From Cephalotus follicularis (taxonomy: Eukaryota; Streptophyta; Magnoliopsida; Oxalidales; Cephalotaceae), in contig BDDD01003345.1 in NCBI GenBank assembly GCA_001972305.1, positions 1 through 64,000 of the forward strand: DNA of 64,000 nucleotides. The letters are read 5' to 3'. Made by a program: the position numbers and the translations under genes. The notes below the pieces were generated by a model that searched no databases, was not told where the DNA came from, and saw nothing but the letters and a program-made list of their open reading frames with translations. Shown here piece by piece: positions 1 through 9,910 of this stretch (its first letter is position 1; every line of letters begins with the position of its first letter).

Positions 1-435
1 TGTTGGCGCGAACTGACGCGTTTACAAGCTTTAGGCGAGTCTTCTCTGTCGTGCGTCCTTGACGTGCGCTTGCGTCCAACCTGCAAGCGAGGCGTGAATG
101 TGTGCTGAGTTCACCCGACGCCTGCAGCTCAAAAGCATGTATATAGTCTGCATTGTACTCATGCCTACCTCATGATACGCTGGCACAAGAATGCAGGATG
201 ATAATAAAGAATGATAAATGTAAGAGTGATGGAAATGATGGCAGGCAATATATTAATGAAAGGAACAGTAAAATAATGTTAAAAATATAATTGATAAGTG
301 CAGTGATGAATAGTATAATAGGTATAGCGAAATATATAGATGATAAATGTTAATGTAATGTTATAAATGTCAATGTAGTGAATGTACTGCTACTATAAAC
401 TTAATAAATGTTAATGTAATATACTGTATTATACC

Positions 436-585
436 GGATCACCAACCGAGATGAGCCTACGGGATCACCGACCGAGATGAGCCGGTAAGGCTATCTTTGA
501 GATGAGCCTGGTGGATCACCAAGATAGCCCAATGGATCACCGACCGAGATGAGCCGACGGATCACCGACCGAGATGAGCCACACT
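436..585 (+). repeat. Array of ~22-bp ATCACC...GATGAGCC words in LTR A
   Basis: Several near-identical words with the core ATCACCGACCGAGATGAG are spaced by a few bases. Among them is a variant pair whose GGCTATCT and AGATAGCC ends are inverted repeats. Equivalent arrays are at 9056-9225 and 17408-17535 in the other family A LTRs. Confidence 0.85.
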
Positions 586-941
586 GACTGTTACTGTTAA
601 TGTCATTATTATTGCATAGTGTACTGAATGACTGTTACTGATACTGTATAATGATTATTCTTGTCCCTGCTCCTCTGCCTTAACGTCTGGAGCGCGTTAT
701 TGCTCCTCCTTCAGTAGGGGATGTCGAGGAAGGATTTATTATGGCGGTTAATGATTGTTACTGACAGTTAATGACTGTTAAGGAATGATATAAAGTGCAT
801 CGTACTGTTATTGATTACTAGTAGAAAATGAGTGAAGTGTTATACTGTACTATTATTGCATCTCATTGCATTGCATACTACCTGCTACATCTACATCTCC
901 ATGCCTGAGTGGGTTGTAGTTCCTACACGACCAATGGTCGC

Positions 942-971
942 TGACCCATTGCATTTTAATGTAATGGGTCA
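942..971 (+). other. Conserved LTR A hairpin, copy 1
   Basis: A 14-base arm TGACCCATTGCATT is followed by a TT loop and its complement. One pair is G:T on the + strand, which is the element's sense strand. The same hairpin is at 2258-2287, 9568-9597 and 17956-17985, about 340 bp before each LTR end. Confidence 0.75.
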
Positions 972-1283
972 GGTACAGGTGGAGTTTCGCAGCTAGCCGA
1001 GGATTGAAGCCCGGGTGAGTCTCCTCCGCAGCAGATCGACGACCGACTTATTTATATTTTTGAATATTGTATTTCTTGACCTGCCGACTTGTGACAGAGA
1101 TTTTATGAACGATATTGTATAATATTGGGTAATATCCACACAAGTGATTATTTATTGGATTTATTCCGCATGCATTATTATATTGTTGAAAGTTTTAAAT
1201 TATTCCGCTAAATTGTAAATGAATGGTACTGTTCGTAGCGCGTCAAACCTTGGGGGTTGACCCTTGGGTTTTGGGGCGTTACA

Positions 1284-2255
1284 TTCATACAATAAAATAC
1301 TCTGTTATTCTTTTCTCTGTCTTTCACTGACTTAAGCATTGGAGTGTTCTGGAAGAAAACATTCCTGGACGTTCTGCTAGTTTATTCTATTTGTGTAGGG
1401 AAAACAATCAAACACCATTTTTTAGAGCCTAAACAGTGTTTCTCTCAATAAATCAAACTTTTCCATATAAGGAACTGTTGAGAAGAAGATTTTTGTATCA
1501 ACAACATGTAAGTTACGTGAATTAATATGGATAAAAAAATTCTTTTATTACAAAAGGAAAAACTTTAAGTGGTGTGTGGAAATTTTCTTCATATTGGTCT
1601 TAAACATAAATTAGAGGATCCTTGGAACAATAGGCAGAGACAATTTAGTTTTATTGTGAAATTTTGGATAAATCTCGAATGTTCTTTTGTTTTTTTTTTT
1701 AGGATATTAGCTAGAAACATTGACGCCGAGTTCTCATCCAATTCAAGTCCCAAGTCCCTACACTCAATAGCAGATTTATATGATGTGATTGTTTTTAATG
1801 GCCTTGCAGTTAGATGGTTGGATTTTCATGAGATGTCGTCAAACAACGTGAACTGTTTATGTTATATGTACACGTTACATAGGGCTCTGACGCTCTTCGT
1901 TAACGGCAAAGCGACGACAAGTTTTTCATTGAGCAAAATAAAATAAAAAATTAAGCAACTCAATGTGAAAAAATTTAATTCAAATTATCAGGTGAATGAC
2001 TACGACAAACAAGTTGAATGAGTACTTACTTTAGTTTTTCAATTTTAAGGATCTATTTGGTTTAATCCATAAAAAAAATGTTCGACTTCACACAAATATA
2101 TGAATTTAACTGTTATATTTACGTATAATAATTTAACTGTTATAATTTTTTTAAAAAGATTCATATAATTATTGAATTATCGTATATAAATGCAATATCT
2201 ATACATAATTGATTACCTTAAAAATTTCTATATATGATTTATATAAATAGAACCT
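1284..2255. other. Degraded DNA with a Tat-LTR-like remnant
   Basis: Bases about 1290-1510 resemble the LTR end at 37800-37985. Shared blocks, in order, include CTGACTTAAGCAT, GGAGTGT, AAACACCATT and CAATAAATCAAAC, so this is a weak remnant of a Tat-like Ty3 LTR. The rest is AT-rich. A 125-codon open frame at 1569-1946 has no recognisable domain and low-complexity composition, and I do not call it a gene. Confidence 0.5.
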
Positions 2256-2600
2256 GCTGACCCATTGCATTTTAATGTAATGGGTTAGGTACAGGTGGAG
2301 TTTCGCAGCTAGCCGAGGATAGAAGCCCCGGGTGAGTCTCCTCCATAGCAGATCGACGACCAACCTATTTATATTTTTGAATATTGTATTTCTTGACCTG
2401 CCGACTTGTGGCAGAGCTTTTATGAACAGTATTGTATAACACTGGGTTTATCCACACAAATGATATTTAATTGGATTTATTCCGTATGCATTATTATATT
2501 GTTAAAAGTTTTTAATTTCTGCTGAATATTAGTAAATGAATGATACTGTTAGTAGCGCATCAAACCTTGGGGGTTGACCCTTGGGGTTTGGGGTGTTACA
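2256..2600 (+). repeat. Truncated 5' LTR of element A
   Basis: Homologous to 9567-9910, the last 345 bp of the 3' LTR, with three substitutions seen. Homology begins at GCTGACCC; upstream DNA is unrelated. At least 2.9 kb of the LTR, including its promoter, is missing, so this copy has no intact 5' promoter. Confidence 0.9.
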
Positions 2601-2604
2601 GACT

Positions 2605-2616
2605 TGGTATCAGAGC
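2605..2616 (+). other. Primer-binding site (initiator tRNA-Met), element A
   Basis: TGGTATCAGAGC, four bases after the LTR end, is the standard plant iMet-tRNA primer-binding sequence for minus-strand DNA synthesis. Confidence 0.92.
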
Positions 2617-3070
2617 CGAGGTTCTCCTATTCTGGATACCCAAGTAAGGAGTCCTTGGCTTATAAAGTCATTGCATGCGGACAAGCGAGTGGATATTAAC
2701 CCTTTGAAGTTATACAAAAGGTGAAATAAGATGGTCGTCGAAATAGAACTGCACGAGGAGTAAGAACCGAGACGTCGAATGGACGTACTTGAACTCTGAG
2801 AGATGCAGACGAAGTGAATGTAGCCCAAGAGGCTGAAATGGTAACGAGTCCATGACGAATGGAATGGATAAGTGACTGGTTGACTGATTGATAGACTGAA
2901 TGGTTTAAGGGACCCTAAGCTAGAACCCTCAGGGACTAGCCAATGAGTAATTGGGTGAATGATTGATTGCATAATGGATTAACTGAAGGATTAAATATAT
3001 ATAACTGTATAAGGAATGAATGATTGATTGGACGACTAAGTGAACGAATGGCTGATTAAAAAGGGGATAC

Positions 3071-3187
3071 GGTTAACTACTTGTATATATACTGGTATGG
3101 GACAGTATATATATATTTAGTGAACCACTAGACGTTAACTATGTATATATGTGTTGGTATGGGACGACATATATATACCTAGTCAGC
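3071..3187 (+). other. Two stem-loop modules with GTATGGGA loop
   Basis: Copy 1 (3071-3126) has an 11-bp arm TATATATACTG, loop GTATGGGA (3095-3102) and the exact complementary arm, inside an outer clamp GGTTAACTA / TAGTGAACC with one mismatch. Copy 2 (3135-3187) keeps the loop at 3157-3164. Its 14-base arms are different (GTATATATGTGTTG / CGACATATATATAC) and pair with two G:T wobbles. Both have an ACTA / TAGT clamp and CTAGA just downstream. A third copy is at 6366-6423. The modules lie in the untranslated leader between the primer-binding site and pol. Their function is unknown. Confidence 0.6.
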
Positions 3188-3536
3188 TTCTAGATTCCCA
3201 ATATAATGCTAAGATAGTGGAATGAGACTGAATGGACTAAGGATGAATGGGTTGCGATTGAATGGACTGTTATCGGATGGATCGTGAATGAACAATTTGA
3301 ATGATTACGGATTGTACGGTCATGGAATGATGGGCTATATTGCACATAATACGTGCGTGGATTGAGATAGGAAGGTGTAACCTTCAATGTGTCAGGATAG
3401 CCCCCGTTCCAGTTTATTGAAACTTTAGAATGTCAATCAATTCAAATGATATCCACTATGGAGATTGACAACTATTAAGACAAGGTCGTAGTGTTACCTG
3501 GCACATGTTGGCGATGGCAGAAGATGGACACCAAAG

Positions 3537-5886
3537 TTGGTGGTGCTCCGAGAAGTGCTTCCAGAGGAATTAACACCGTTACCTCCTGAGAGGGCCATGG
3601 AATGTTCTAATGATATTCTGCCAGAGACAACACCTATATCAAGAGCTCCCTATCAAATGACTCCCCCTAAATTGAAGGAACTAAATGTGCGATTGTGGGA
3701 GCTACTCGATAAGGGTTCCATGGGACCGAGTGTTTCTCCATGTGAAGCACCGGTCTTGATTGTTAAAAAAAAGTGGGATGGATCGTTGCGAATGGGCACT
3801 GATTACCAGCAGCTCAATAAAATGACTGTTAAGAATCAATGTTCGCTACTGCATATCGATGAGTCATTTGATTGACTGAGAGTATCAACGGTGTTCTCTA
3901 AGCTGGATCTGAGAGCCGGATGTCATCAGCTCAGAATCCAGAAGGAAGATATTCTGAAGACGGTCTTTAGATCACGATATGGACATTATAAAAATTGTAG
4001 TAATGTCGTTCGGGGTGACCAATGCCCTGCTACATTTATGAGTTTGATGAATCAAGTGTGCAGTTCATATCTTGACTGCTTTATCGTAATCCTTATTGAT
4101 GATATCCTGGTGTGCTCAAAGATAATGAAAGAGCATGGAGAACATCTACACTTGGCATTGCAAACTTTTAGAGATCACCGGTTATATGAATGAAAATGCT
4201 GGATTGGCAGACGTAGCCTTTTGGGGACATATCATATCCGGTACCAGATTGTTAAGTGGATCCTTCAAAGATTGAAGCGGGTGAAGTCTGGAAACGATTA
4301 ACGAATGTGACGGAGATCCAAGGGCCGATACGTCCATGATAACGCGCATGGCTCTCCTTTACATGTAACAGTGTCGAGCTCTCCATCTCGAACTCCACTG
4401 ACAAGCACCCGAGGAGCTATCGTCATGCGCCCAAGATGCCGTGTATGATTCTCCTCTGGTAATGTCCGAGCATGCTATGCCATAAACATAGAAACTATGC
4501 GCCAGCATACACAGAGCTTTTCTTTTCCATGCATGCCGAGCCTATGTCCAGAGCTCTAATTCAGGCATCCGAGGACACAATGGTGTAGTACACGGTAACC
4601 CCCTTGCATAAGGACTCTCCTCTGCTACATATGGCGTATAAAGCCGAGGATGAACACCCCGTGTCCTAAACATAGCATAGCATTGAGCACTGTCCAGATC
4701 TCTGCTAGGCATGCCGAGCGCTTCACATTGTAAGCATGCAGTGCCGAGATTTACCCTGGCAACTACGAGCTCCCCCTTCTGTGCATGATGTAATCCTGAC
4801 CACTGCCTTGCATACATGCCCAATAATGTGAATAAGCTTCCTTTGCGTGGCAGGATGCTACTGTCATTTTGTTGGAGGATGCTCGCGCACAGCTACTCCT
4901 CTGACTCGATTGACGCAGAAGAATGTAACTTTTGAATGGAATGGACTATGTGAATGGAGCTTTCAAGAACTCGAATATCGTCGACTTCTGCGCCTATCTT
5001 GGTTTTGCCGGAAGGCAGCGAAGGTTTTGTGATGCATCAGGCTGTGGCTTGAGTTGTGTCTTGACGCAAAAATGGAATGGTGACCATATACACTTCACGG
5101 AATTACCCAATGACTATAATTATGAACCTGGTACCATCTAGGCAAAGGTAATGTTGTGGCAGACGTACTACGTCGCCAGTTAGCCTGCTTAACGACTTCT
5201 TGTATACAGGTACGCCAATGTTACTGAAGAAAAAAAAAACTCAATGTACGGAAGGATTGCTGCTTAAGGCTATGAACGATCAAGGTAAATGGAAATGTGT
5301 TTCTAGATTCTTGGTGAGGAATTAATAAGATCCCGAGATGGAGTTTGTATCCTTTATATAATTAAAGGATGAGCTGTTATCATACGCTCACCCCTCCAGA
5401 TTTTTGATGCATCTGACGATTAGCAAGATGTACTGGGATCTGAAGCTTATTTTTAGTTGAACGATATGAGGGAAGAGCAGGCACCGTTACCACGAGTTTG
5501 CCTTTCCCTCAACTTACGAAATCGATGCCTACCCTGGAAGGTAAAGTGTATACCGTGAATCAAAGTAGTATAATGGGCAGTGTCTTTTTTACCAAGAACA
5601 ACGACTAACCCGAATGTTACATGAATAATTGTCGACTGTCTCTCTAAAAGTTCTCTTCTCCTTGCAATCAAAACCCTCTACTCTCTTGGGACGGATAGCA
5701 GCCTTGTACATTGCAGAGAATGTAAGGCTTCACGGAGTGCCGATCCACGTAATGTCTGATAGGGACCCTCGTTATTACGTCCCGATTCTGAGAAAACTAC
5801 AAGCAACTCTCAGTACTCAACAGTGTTCCAACACTGTTTTCTATCTCAAGGCTGATGATCAGTCTGAAAGAACCGCATTTTGCTAG
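3537..5886 (+). pseudogene. Degenerate Ty3 pol (RT, RNase H, integrase)
   Basis: Fragments of one polyprotein appear in shifting frames. The RT N-terminus (3537-3875) has [18 protein letters not shown] and [20 protein letters not shown]. The RT core (3891-4193) has FSKLDLRAGCHQLRI and LIDDIL, the FVDD-type catalytic motif. The connection/RNase H part (4847-5032) has ATPLTRLTQKNVTFEW, and its end near 5140-5175 reads GNVVADVLRRQL. The integrase catalytic core (5629-5886) has HGVPIHVMSDRDPR and a DDQSERT remnant of TDGQSERT. The pieces are separated by frameshifts and stops, and pol is split at 4322-4834 by non-pol DNA. No gag zinc knuckle or protease is legible upstream, so this copy cannot encode its own machinery. 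Confidence 0.88.
4322..4834 (+). repeat. LTR-like GC-rich block inserted in pol
   Basis: The RT reading frame stops near GTGACGGAGATCCAA (expected VTEI) and resumes at AGCTTCCTTTGCGTGGCAGG (expected SFLGLAG), so about 510 bp interrupt it. The block is made of words such as GAGCTCTCCAT, GCCGAG, CATGCGCCC and CCCGAGGAGC, as in the array domain of LTR A (7240-8700), in the same orientation. I found no clear target-site duplication. Confidence 0.7.
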
Positions 5887-6365
5887 TTCAAAGTGGGTGA
5901 ACGGAATCTTCTGGGACCAAAGTTGGCGTCGAAAACTATGAAAATGCTAAATAATTAAGAAAAAGGCTGTTACCAAGGCGAAATAGAGCACAAAAGTTAT
6001 GCGGACTACCGCATAAGGAAACTGAAAAGTACAATAGGAGACCAGGAAGGCCGAGAAATTCCCTATTGGCCTCCGATTTGATATCAGAGTGTGAAATGAA
6101 AGCGTGATAATGTAAACAATGGGTGGAATTGATGGAATTTTTGGGAATGAATCGGTAACGGGCCCAGTTCTTCTGGAATCAGTAAATGGATTTAACGTGT
6201 TGTATTGATGAAATGATGATGGAAAGCGACAGAATTGTTGTAAACCTCGTGGTTATGGGCCGAATGACCCTGCATATGAGACGAATGATTGAAGAATGTA
6301 CTGTTATAAAGTGTATGGCCAAGGACTGTACTGTCACAGAATCGTATGTCTGGACAGTGTGCGTG

Positions 6366-6423
6366 ACTAACTTTCTATACATACTGGTACGGGACAGTAT
6401 ACGTATTTAGTTAGCCTCTAGAC
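6366..6423 (+). other. Third stem-loop module (loop GTACGGGA)
   Basis: Arms ATACTG / CAGTAT surround the loop GTACGGGA (6387-6394). An outer ACTAA / TTAGT clamp and downstream CTAGACG match the modules at 3071-3187. It lies about 170 bp before the polypurine tract. Confidence 0.6.
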
Positions 6424-6578
6424 GATCACCAGAAAGATAAATTAACATGACACGAGTATATCGCTAATGTAAACGGTGATGCCAAGGAAGTGTAGAAGTG
6501 TAACGGAAACGTAGAAATGACCTAAGGGTGATGTACCCTCACTTGTTTTACCCTAGAATCTCGGGACGAGATTCTTCT

Positions 6579-6592
6579 AAGGGGGGGAGGAT
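6579..6592 (+). other. Polypurine tract of element A
   Basis: AAGGGGGGGAGGAT abuts the TGTAATACCC start of the 3' LTR, the expected primer for plus-strand synthesis. The preceding CTCGGGACGAGATTCTTCT is typical of Tekay/Del elements. Confidence 0.9.
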
Positions 6593-6919
6593 TGTAATAC
6601 CCGAAATTTTACAAATAATTAAAGAATGAAAATTGGGCCCAAATGTATTGGGGTAGAAATTGGATTAATAAAGAAAATGGCATTTTGGACCCTAAATGGA
6701 TAAATAATATTTTGGGCTCATTATTAAGAAGAGAAAGTTATATTGAGCATTTGGGCTTAGAAATGATTTATGGAAAAGGAAGTGGAATTGTTGTTATTGG
6801 GCCAAATATGGTATAAAGAAAATTGGAGATTGGGCTGACTACCTTCAAGTCTCCAAGCCCGAAGTTGTAAAGAAATTAATAGAAGTGTGTGGCAAATTCT
6901 AGAGTATTCCCTGGTTGCC

Positions 6920-6927
6920 TATAAAAA
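6920..6927 (+). promoter_or_regulatory. TATA box of LTR A
   Basis: TATAAAAA lies about 327 bp into the LTR. The solo LTR copy has TATAAAAG at 11903-11910, about 290 bp into its LTR and in the same sequence context (TTCTAGAG before, GAGAATG after). Confidence 0.6.
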
Positions 6928-7085
6928 GGAGAATGGAGTGAAGGAGAGGGTTGTTGGCAATTTGGGAGTGAAGAAACAACATAAGCTATCAGGGAATAAG
7001 CAAGGAAGAAGAATCAGTGAAGGAAGGAGCTATTGAAGAAGTAGCAGCTGAGCAGAGGATAACGTGCTGCAACCTCGTCTAATCC

Positions 7086-7103
7086 AGGTAGGTTCCACTA
7101 CCT
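7086..7103 (+). other. Small conserved hairpin AGGTAG-N6-CTACCT
   Basis: Six-base arms AGGTAG / CTACCT surround GTTCCA. The copy at 15954-15971 has the same arms around a different loop, GTTATA, and both are followed by ACTCAGT. It lies about 160 bp after the TATA box, so it is in the predicted transcript leader. Confidence 0.5.
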
Positions 7104-7239
7104 ACTCAGTCCTGGTAATTATTATAAATAACATATACTGTGATATAAGGTATTGAATGAATGAGTGCAAGAATAGCTTGTATATTATGGTCCTCTGCAA
7201 TAGATGGGTGTTAGACTTAGTAAATAATGAATTGAAAAT

Positions 7240-8700
7240 GCTAGTTGGTGTCTCCTGGTGCTCTAACTTGCCACCATCGTGCGTTTCTCAAACTGGAGTA
7301 TACTCCCGAGCACGCCTCCTGTGTACCACGTGCTCATCATAGTATCATGATGGCTAAATATGCTCTGTGTGCAATATGGTGTCCATATAACGCCTTGCCA
7401 AGCATGGAACTGTGCCAACCACTGTCCAGGACACCATCTTCATGCGATAGAGGTGGCCATGACCCATGCGCCAGAGATGGCTATATGCCGAGGTGCGGAG
7501 CTCTCCATCCCGAGCTCCATGTCTAGCGTCGAGGTGCGTCATCATGCGTCCGAGGAGCCATGCGTCTAATAATGGCATCCATGCACCGAGGAAACCATGT
7601 ACCCGAGCCTGAGCAATGGCGCTGAGCTCTCCACTGTCCTGCAGGCGCCCGAGCTCACCTCTCCACAGCAGTGTATCCCTAGCCTGTTATATATCCGAGA
7701 AGTAGGCCATAGCCATCCCCTGTTATTGTGCCGAGGTGCCAAAGTGCCCGAGGTGCCATTATTGCCGAGTATGGCCCTCATCTGCCATGGTACTGGGCAG
7801 TGCGCCATGAACGTTGCCGTTATAAGCTGAGGAACCATGGCCGAGGTAACATGCCCGAGGAGACCAGGTGCTGAAGAACCATGGCCGAGGTAACATGCCC
7901 GAGGAGACCAGGTGCTGAGAAACCATGCCCGAGGTGACATACCCGCGGTGACCAAGCGCAGAGGATGCCATAAGCTGAGGTGGCCATGCGTCCGAGGAGC
8001 CATGGTGTCGTGCACCTACTGCCGAGCATCTATTCCAGCAGAGCTCCATGCCCGATGCTGGCCATGTGCCGAGGAGCACACCATGGCGCCGAGCAGTATA
8101 TGCCCGAGCAGCCATCTCCGCCGAGGAATCATTACACCGAGGTGCTATCGTTATGTGTTGAGGTGCCGAGCACGCCAGGCTACCGAGGATGCAACGCTGA
8201 GCCGAGGAGCCAAGCATGCGTCCCAGCTTGCATGGTAAATGACTGTGCTTCCAAGCACGCAATGCCAATCTAAGGTACCGAGGTGTCTCCATTATGCCAT
8301 GGGGCCGAGGTGTCGTCGTGCGCCATTGAGCCAAGAAGCCATTTGTGCTGTGGTGCCATCGTTATACACCAGAGACGCCCAATCCACCGAGGAACCGTTA
8401 TATGCCGAGGTACCACTGTCACACACCCGAGCTCCATGCATTGAGCTTCCCATGCGTCCGAGCTGCCGAGGACACCACGCCATGTGTCCTGAGCATGGCC
8501 TAGTTCCAGAGATGCAGCAGAGCATGCCGAGCGTAATGTGCCGAGCTCCACGGGCTGAGCACTTTCCATGCCTGTGTCCTGAAGCATGCAACCGTGATGC
8601 CCGGGCATGCAACGCCATGACTGGGCTCTCCTCTGGAAGCGCCCGAGCATGTAACGCCATGACTGAGTTTTCCTCTGGAAACACCGAGCATGATAGGTGA
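7240..8700 (+). repeat. CpG-rich degenerate word array of LTR A
   Basis: About 1.4 kb is built from short recurring words (CCGAGGTGCC, GTCCGAGGAGCCATG, ATGCCCGAG, GAGCTCTCCAT, GCATGC) in loose order. Near-exact tandem copies include the unit around 7830-7925 (CATGGCCGAGGTAACATGCC), repeated about every 48 bp. It is much richer in CpG than its surroundings. The equivalent domain of the solo LTR is at 16130-17230. Confidence 0.85.
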
Positions 8701-9055
8701 GTGTCCAAGATGGCGTCTTGTGCATGCATTAGTGCCAAACAGTGCCGCGTGTGTCCATGCATGAAATCTTAGTGTGTTATACTGAATGCCAAGCATGCTA
8801 TCTCATAAATGTGAGTCATGAGGCCAAATGGTGTGTTTTGGCATGCTCTCATGCATGCATGATGAGTGCCGATTTTATACTAGCACTGTTCTCTAAAGTG
8901 GGATTTCAATATAAATATATAAATGAATGAAATGATGGCTAGTGAGAGGACTAGTGGCAGGGTGCATTAAATATAGGGGTATTAATAAATGAAGTGTAGT
9001 ATAGTGAATGTAGTGTATTGTACGCTTAGTAAATGTTAATATATTGTACTATGCC

Positions 9056-9225
9056 TGATCACCGGTTGAGATGAGCCTACGGGATCACCAACTGAGATGA
9101 GCCGGCAAGGCTATCTTCGAGATGAGCCTGGTGGATCACCGAGATAGCCCAATGGATCACCGACCGAGATGAGCCGACGGATCACCAACTGAGATGAGCC
9201 GACGGATCACCGACCGAGATGAGCC
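9056..9225 (+). repeat. ATCACC...GATGAGCC array, 3' LTR of element A
   Basis: Six or so words with the core ATCACCGACCGAGATGAG, as at 436-585. This copy has one word more than the copy at 436-585, so the word number varies. Confidence 0.85.
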
Positions 9226-9567
9226 ACACTGACTGTTACTGTTAATGTTATATAGTGTACTGAATGACTGTTACTGATATCGTATAATGCTTATTCCTCC
9301 CGGTTCCTCTACCTTGACGTCTGGAGCGCGTTATTGCTCCTCCTTAGTAGGGGATGCCGAGGAAGGATTTATTCCGATGGTTAATGACTGTGAATGACTG
9401 TTAAGGAATGATACGGAATGAATCGTACTGTTATTGATTGCTAGTAGCAAATGAATGAAATGTTATACTGTACTGTTATTTTTGCATCTCATTGCATTGC
9501 ATATTGCCTGCTACATCTGCATCTCCATGCCTGAGTAGATTGTAGTTCCTACACGACCGGTGGTCGC

Positions 9568-9597
9568 TGACCCATTGCATTTTAATGTAATGGGTTA
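9568..9597 (+). other. Conserved LTR A hairpin, 3' LTR copy
   Basis: Arm TGACCCATTGCATT, TT loop, complementary arm with two G:T pairs on the sense strand (final GGGTTA instead of GGGTCA). The truncated 5' LTR has the same form at 2258-2287. Confidence 0.75.
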
Positions 9598-9910
9598 GGT
9601 ACAGGTGGAGATTCGCAGCTAGCCGAGGATAGAAGCCCCGGGTGAGTCTCCTCCAAAGCAGATCGACGACCAACCTATTTATATTTTTGAATATTGTATT
9701 TCTTGACCTGCCGACTTGTGGCAGAGCTTTTATGAACAGTATTGTATAACACTGGGTTTATCCACACAAATGATATTTAATTAGATTTATTCCGTATGCA
9801 TTATTATATTGTTAAAAGTTTTTAATTTCTGCTGAATATTAGTAAATGAATGATACTGTTAGTAGCGCATCAAACCTTGGGGGTTGACCCTTGGGGTTTG
9901 GGGTGTTACA

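Larger units (their letters stand above)
1..1283 (+). mobile_element. 3' part of a family A Ty3 LTR
   Basis: This is the right-hand part of an LTR of the same family as 6593-9910. It shares, in the same order, the ATCACCGACCGAGATGAG array, the TGACCCATT...AATGGGTC hairpin, and the terminal block ending GGGGCGTTACA. By eye it is about 90% identical to the other copies over the last 350 bp. No primer-binding site follows the end, so it is a solo LTR or the 3' LTR of an element whose body lies outside the window. The left target-site duplication cannot be seen. It is non-coding. Confidence 0.85.
2256..9910 (+). mobile_element. Family A Ty3/gypsy (Tekay/Del-like) retrotransposon
   Basis: Element on the + strand. 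In order it has a truncated 5' LTR (2256-2600), an iMet primer-binding site (2605-2616), a degenerate internal domain of about 4 kb with reverse transcriptase, RNase H and integrase remnants, a polypurine tract (6579-6592), and a long 3' LTR (6593-9910). LTR ends are TGTAATACCC and GGGTGTTACA. Very long LTRs, iMet priming and Ty3-type RT suggest the Tekay/Del lineage; this is inferred from structure, since no chromodomain is legible. The surviving 345 bp of the 5' LTR differ from the 3' LTR at only three positions that I counted. The coding part, by contrast, is full of stops and frameshifts. The 5' flank is lost, so no target-site duplication can be tested. Confidence 0.9.
6593..9910 (+). repeat. 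3' LTR of element A (3,318 bp)
   Basis: Starts TGTAATACCC and ends GGGTGTTACA. In order it holds a TATA box (6920-6927), a small AGGTAG hairpin (7086-7103), a CpG-rich word array (7240-8700), an AT-rich stretch, the ATCACC...GATGAG array (9056-9225), the 30-base hairpin (9568-9597), and a conserved terminal block. Long open frames on both strands at 7350-8800 come from the stop-poor GC-rich array and are not genes. Confidence 0.92.

Noticed and set aside
1569-1946. 125-codon open frame in the spacer before element A
   Set aside because: No domain, unusual composition, and flanked by element remnants. No splice or promoter context.
5850-5875. CTGATGA...GAAA resembling a hammerhead ribozyme core
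   Set aside because: The bases between do not form stem II, and the sequence is the decayed integrase TDGQSERT segment.
7354-8796. Overlapping long open frames on both strands in LTR A
   Set aside because: They come from the stop-poor CpG-rich word array. The peptides are low-complexity, and both strands are open at once.
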